Part shown: one piece after another, positions 5,815 to 7,160 of the stretch
How positions within the stretch are numbered: the first letter of the stretch is position 1
Layout: each line of letters starts with the position of its first letter
Origin: Candidatus Delongbacteria bacterium
Lineage (GTDB): Bacteria > UBA4055
NCBI GenBank assembly: GCA_022013635.1
Contig: JAKLPX010000406.1
Location: 1-7,160, forward strand
Length of the DNA: 7,160 nt
Direction of reading: 5' to 3'
The notes under the pieces: model-generated
What the model was told of the DNA's origin: nothing
Database searches by the model: none
What the model saw: only the letters and a program-made list of their open reading frames with translations
Program-made: the position numbers and the translations under genes

Positions 5815-6972
5815 ATGATCTATTTTGATAACGCTGCGACAACATTTCCAAAACCGCCGGCTGTTATTGAGGCTGTAGTTGATTATATGACCGATATCGG
5901 AGCGAACCCGGGAAGGGCAGGCCACAGGCTTTCGATTGAAGCGGGTAAAATAGTATTCCAGGCAAGAAAAAGCCTTGCGAAATTCTTCGGTGTGAAAAAT
6001 CCGATGAATGTTATTTTCGGCTCTAACGCGACCGACTCCCTTAATTTAGCAATTAAGGGAGTTTTATCATCAGGCGATCATGTGATCACTTCATCCATGG
6101 AGCACAACAGCGTGATACGGCCTTTAAAGAGGCTTGAGACGGACGGAATAATAACATTGACTGTACTTCAAGGGGATGAACAGGGGATAATTTCCGTCAG
6201 CGAGCTTGATTCCGCTTTTAGACCGGATACAAAAGCTGTCGTGCTCAATCATCAGTCAAATGTGACGGGAACAGTTCAGCCGATAAAATATGTAGGGGAG
6301 TGGTGCAGATCAAGAAATATTATTTTCATTATTGATAGTGCGCAATCCTCCGGTATTATACCTATTGATATTAAAGAAGATAACATTGATATTTTATGTT
6401 TTACAGGACATAAGAATCTCTACGGTCCTACCGGAACAAGCGGAATGGTAGTCTCAGATACATTCGATATTAAAAAGATCAAATCAATAAAAGAAGGCGG
6501 AACGGGAAGTTTGTCAGATAAAATAATTCAGCCTGATTTTCTGCCTGATAAATTTGAAAGCGGAACTCTTAATGTCGCAGGTATCGCGGGATTATTAAAA
6601 GGTATCGAATTCATAACCGGTATGCCTGAAGGTCTGAAGTCTGTCCAGCTTCATAAGCAGACTCTGCAAAAATATTTCATAGAGAAAGCGGCAAAGCGTA
6701 TTCCTGGATTTAAAAGTTATTCATCAGTCAGCGGATTCGGTGTAGTTTCATTCACTATAGAAGGTCTTTCTGTCTCAGATATCACAATGAGACTGTCCGA
6801 CGATTTCAATATCATGTCGAGGCAGGGCCTCCACTGTGCGCCTATGGCTCATCAGAGAATCGGAACATTTCCCGAAGGCACCGTAAGGTTCAGTTTTAGT
6901 GTATTCACTACCAAGACTGAAGTAGATATTGCTCTCGAAGCCCTGAAGGAAATCTCAGGGGATGCAAAGTGA
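5815..6972 (+). CDS. Class-V PLP aminotransferase: cysteine desulfurase / selenocysteine lyase-like
   Basis: A 385-residue fold-type I PLP enzyme from the start at 5815 (MIYFDNAATTFPKP, the usual family N-terminus). An upstream in-frame ATG at 5779 would add 12 residues and overlap yedF by 32 bases; it has a purine-rich AGAGAAAG directly before it, so it cannot be excluded. Numbering from 5815: EHNS with the cofactor-stacking His97, DSAQSSG with Asp174, the Schiff-base Lys200 in FTGHKNLYGPTG, the FESGT segment (247-251), and RQGLHCAP (336-343) with catalytic Cys341. It should release sulfane sulfur from cysteine, or selenium from selenocysteine, as a Cys341 per-sulfide or per-selenide. The GLHCAP form resembles the cysteine desulfurase subfamily found beside YedE/YedF/DUF3343 rather than housekeeping IscS. 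It starts 4 bases after yedF and its stop overlaps the next start. Residues 74-83 are encoded by a striking hairpin. Confidence 0.88.
   Translation: MIYFDNAATTFPKPPAVIEAVVDYMTDIGANPGRAGHRLSIEAGKIVFQARKSLAKFFGVKNPMNVIFGSNATDSLNLAIKGVLSSGDHVITSSMEHNSVIRPLKRLETDGIITLTVLQGDEQGIISVSELDSAFRPDTKAVVLNHQSNVTGTVQPIKYVGEWCRSRNIIFIIDSAQSSGIIPIDIKEDNIDILCFTGHKNLYGPTGTSGMVVSDTFDIKKIKSIKEGGTGSLSDKIIQPDFLPDKFESGTLNVAGIAGLLKGIEFITGMPEGLKSVQLHKQTLQKYFIEKAAKRIPGFKSYSSVSGFGVVSFTIEGLSVSDITMRLSDDFNIMSRQGLHCAPMAHQRIGTFPEGTVRFSFSVFTTKTEVDIALEALKEISGDAK
6035..6062 (+). repeat. Perfect 12-bp intragenic hairpin resembling a terminator
   Basis: ACTCCCTTAATT (6035-6046) and its exact reverse complement AATTAAGGGAGT (6051-6062) flank a TAGC loop. 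The GC-rich half is at the stem base. A four-T run (6062-6065) begins at the last stem base, followed by ATC. It lies about 220 bases into the PLP enzyme gene, encoding roughly D74-V83. The opposite strand has no T run after the stem, so any termination would act on + strand transcription. The structure is seen directly; its function is inferred. Confidence 0.6.
6941..6972 (+). promoter_or_regulatory. Small hairpin over the Shine-Dalgarno, with GTGA start/stop overlap
   Basis: CCCTGA (6941-6946) pairs exactly with TCAGGG (6955-6960) across an 8-base loop. The right arm contains most of the AGGGGA ribosome-binding site (6957-6962), which lies 6 bases before the GTG at 6969. Ribosomes finishing the PLP enzyme gene would melt it, which fits translational coupling. 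Confidence 0.4.
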
Positions 6973-7160
6973 GCGGGAAGTCCGTCATACTCTTTCACTC
7001 GACCAACTATGCGATGTGGGCGGTTGATATTTTAACAGAAAACAATATTGTTAATAAATTGATACCCGTTCCGAGGGATTTAAGCTCGGACTGCGGGTAT
7101 TGTGTTCAAATTGAAGCTGATTCTGTCCATGAAGCCGAGGAATCTTTGAAAAAAGAAAAT
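6969..7160 (+). CDS. DUF3343 protein, putative Se/S carrier-like (3' end outside window)
   Basis: Sixty-four codons are visible, with no stop before the window edge. The start is GTG at 6969, overlapping the PLP enzyme stop (GTGA); no ATG lies in this frame between there and the conserved VILFHSTNYAMWAVDIL segment (6-22). The hallmark IPVPRDLSSDCGYC spans residues 32-45, with Cys42 and Cys45 forming a CxxC. DUF3343 proteins are small (around 80-100 residues) and are described as putative selenium/sulfur carriers because they co-occur with YedE, YedF and SelD. Most of the domain is therefore present. The overlap and the likely coupled ribosome-binding site make it the fourth gene of the operon. 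A direct role in receiving sulfur or selenium from the PLP enzyme is inferred. Confidence 0.83.
   Translation, partial: MSGKSVILFHSTNYAMWAVDILTENNIVNKLIPVPRDLSSDCGYCVQIEADSVHEAEESLKKEN

Noticed and set aside
6970..6972. TGA ending the PLP enzyme as a possible selenocysteine codon
   Set aside because: The protein is already full length at this point, the TGA overlaps the next gene's GTG, and the downstream coding signal is in another frame.

Overview
The window looks like a chromosomal piece of an AT-rich, Gram-negative-type bacterium. Two features suggest the Bacteroidetes/Fibrobacteres/Cloacimonetes side of the tree or a related anaerobic lineage: a secreted repeat protein ending in a sulfatase-modifying-factor-like domain, and a caspase-like lipoprotein. 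The selenium/sulfur gene set is typical of anaerobes. The phylum assignment is inference from gene content and is weak.

Layout. Bases 3-1793 hold the 3' part of a large secreted protein gene on the + strand, with three Ig-like repeats of about 111 residues followed by an FGE/SUMF1-like domain. Bases 1911-3234 hold an overlapping + strand pair: a GNAT acetyltransferase and a DUF2156 protein, the latter from the same fold superfamily as the MprF catalytic domain. A bidirectional hairpin terminator at 3243-3268 separates this pair from a convergent - strand gene (4111-3287) for a caspase-like (peptidase C14) lipoprotein. The 373-base divergent intergenic region carries a good promoter for the lipoprotein and a weaker candidate promoter for the right-hand operon. 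That operon appears to have a long, possibly structured leader.

The right-hand operon (4485 to beyond 7160, + strand) is the most coherent system here. Its order is a YedE-family membrane transporter, a TusA/YedF-like small carrier with a CPQP motif, a class-V PLP cysteine desulfurase/selenocysteine lyase-like enzyme, and the start of a DUF3343 protein (putative Se/S carrier). Gaps are 12 and 4 bases, then a 4-base overlap. The likely logic is import of a sulfur or selenium species by YedE, release of sulfane sulfur or selenium from (seleno)cysteine by the PLP enzyme, and relay as per-sulfide or per-selenide on the small carriers. Comparative genomics has linked these families to selenium metabolism, but no selD or selenoprotein gene lies in this window, so a sulfur-only role stays possible.

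The least expected non-coding signal is a perfect 12-bp hairpin with a 4-base loop and a short T run inside the PLP enzyme gene. It resembles an intrinsic terminator pointing in the direction of transcription. A second, smaller hairpin covers the Shine-Dalgarno of the DUF3343 gene.
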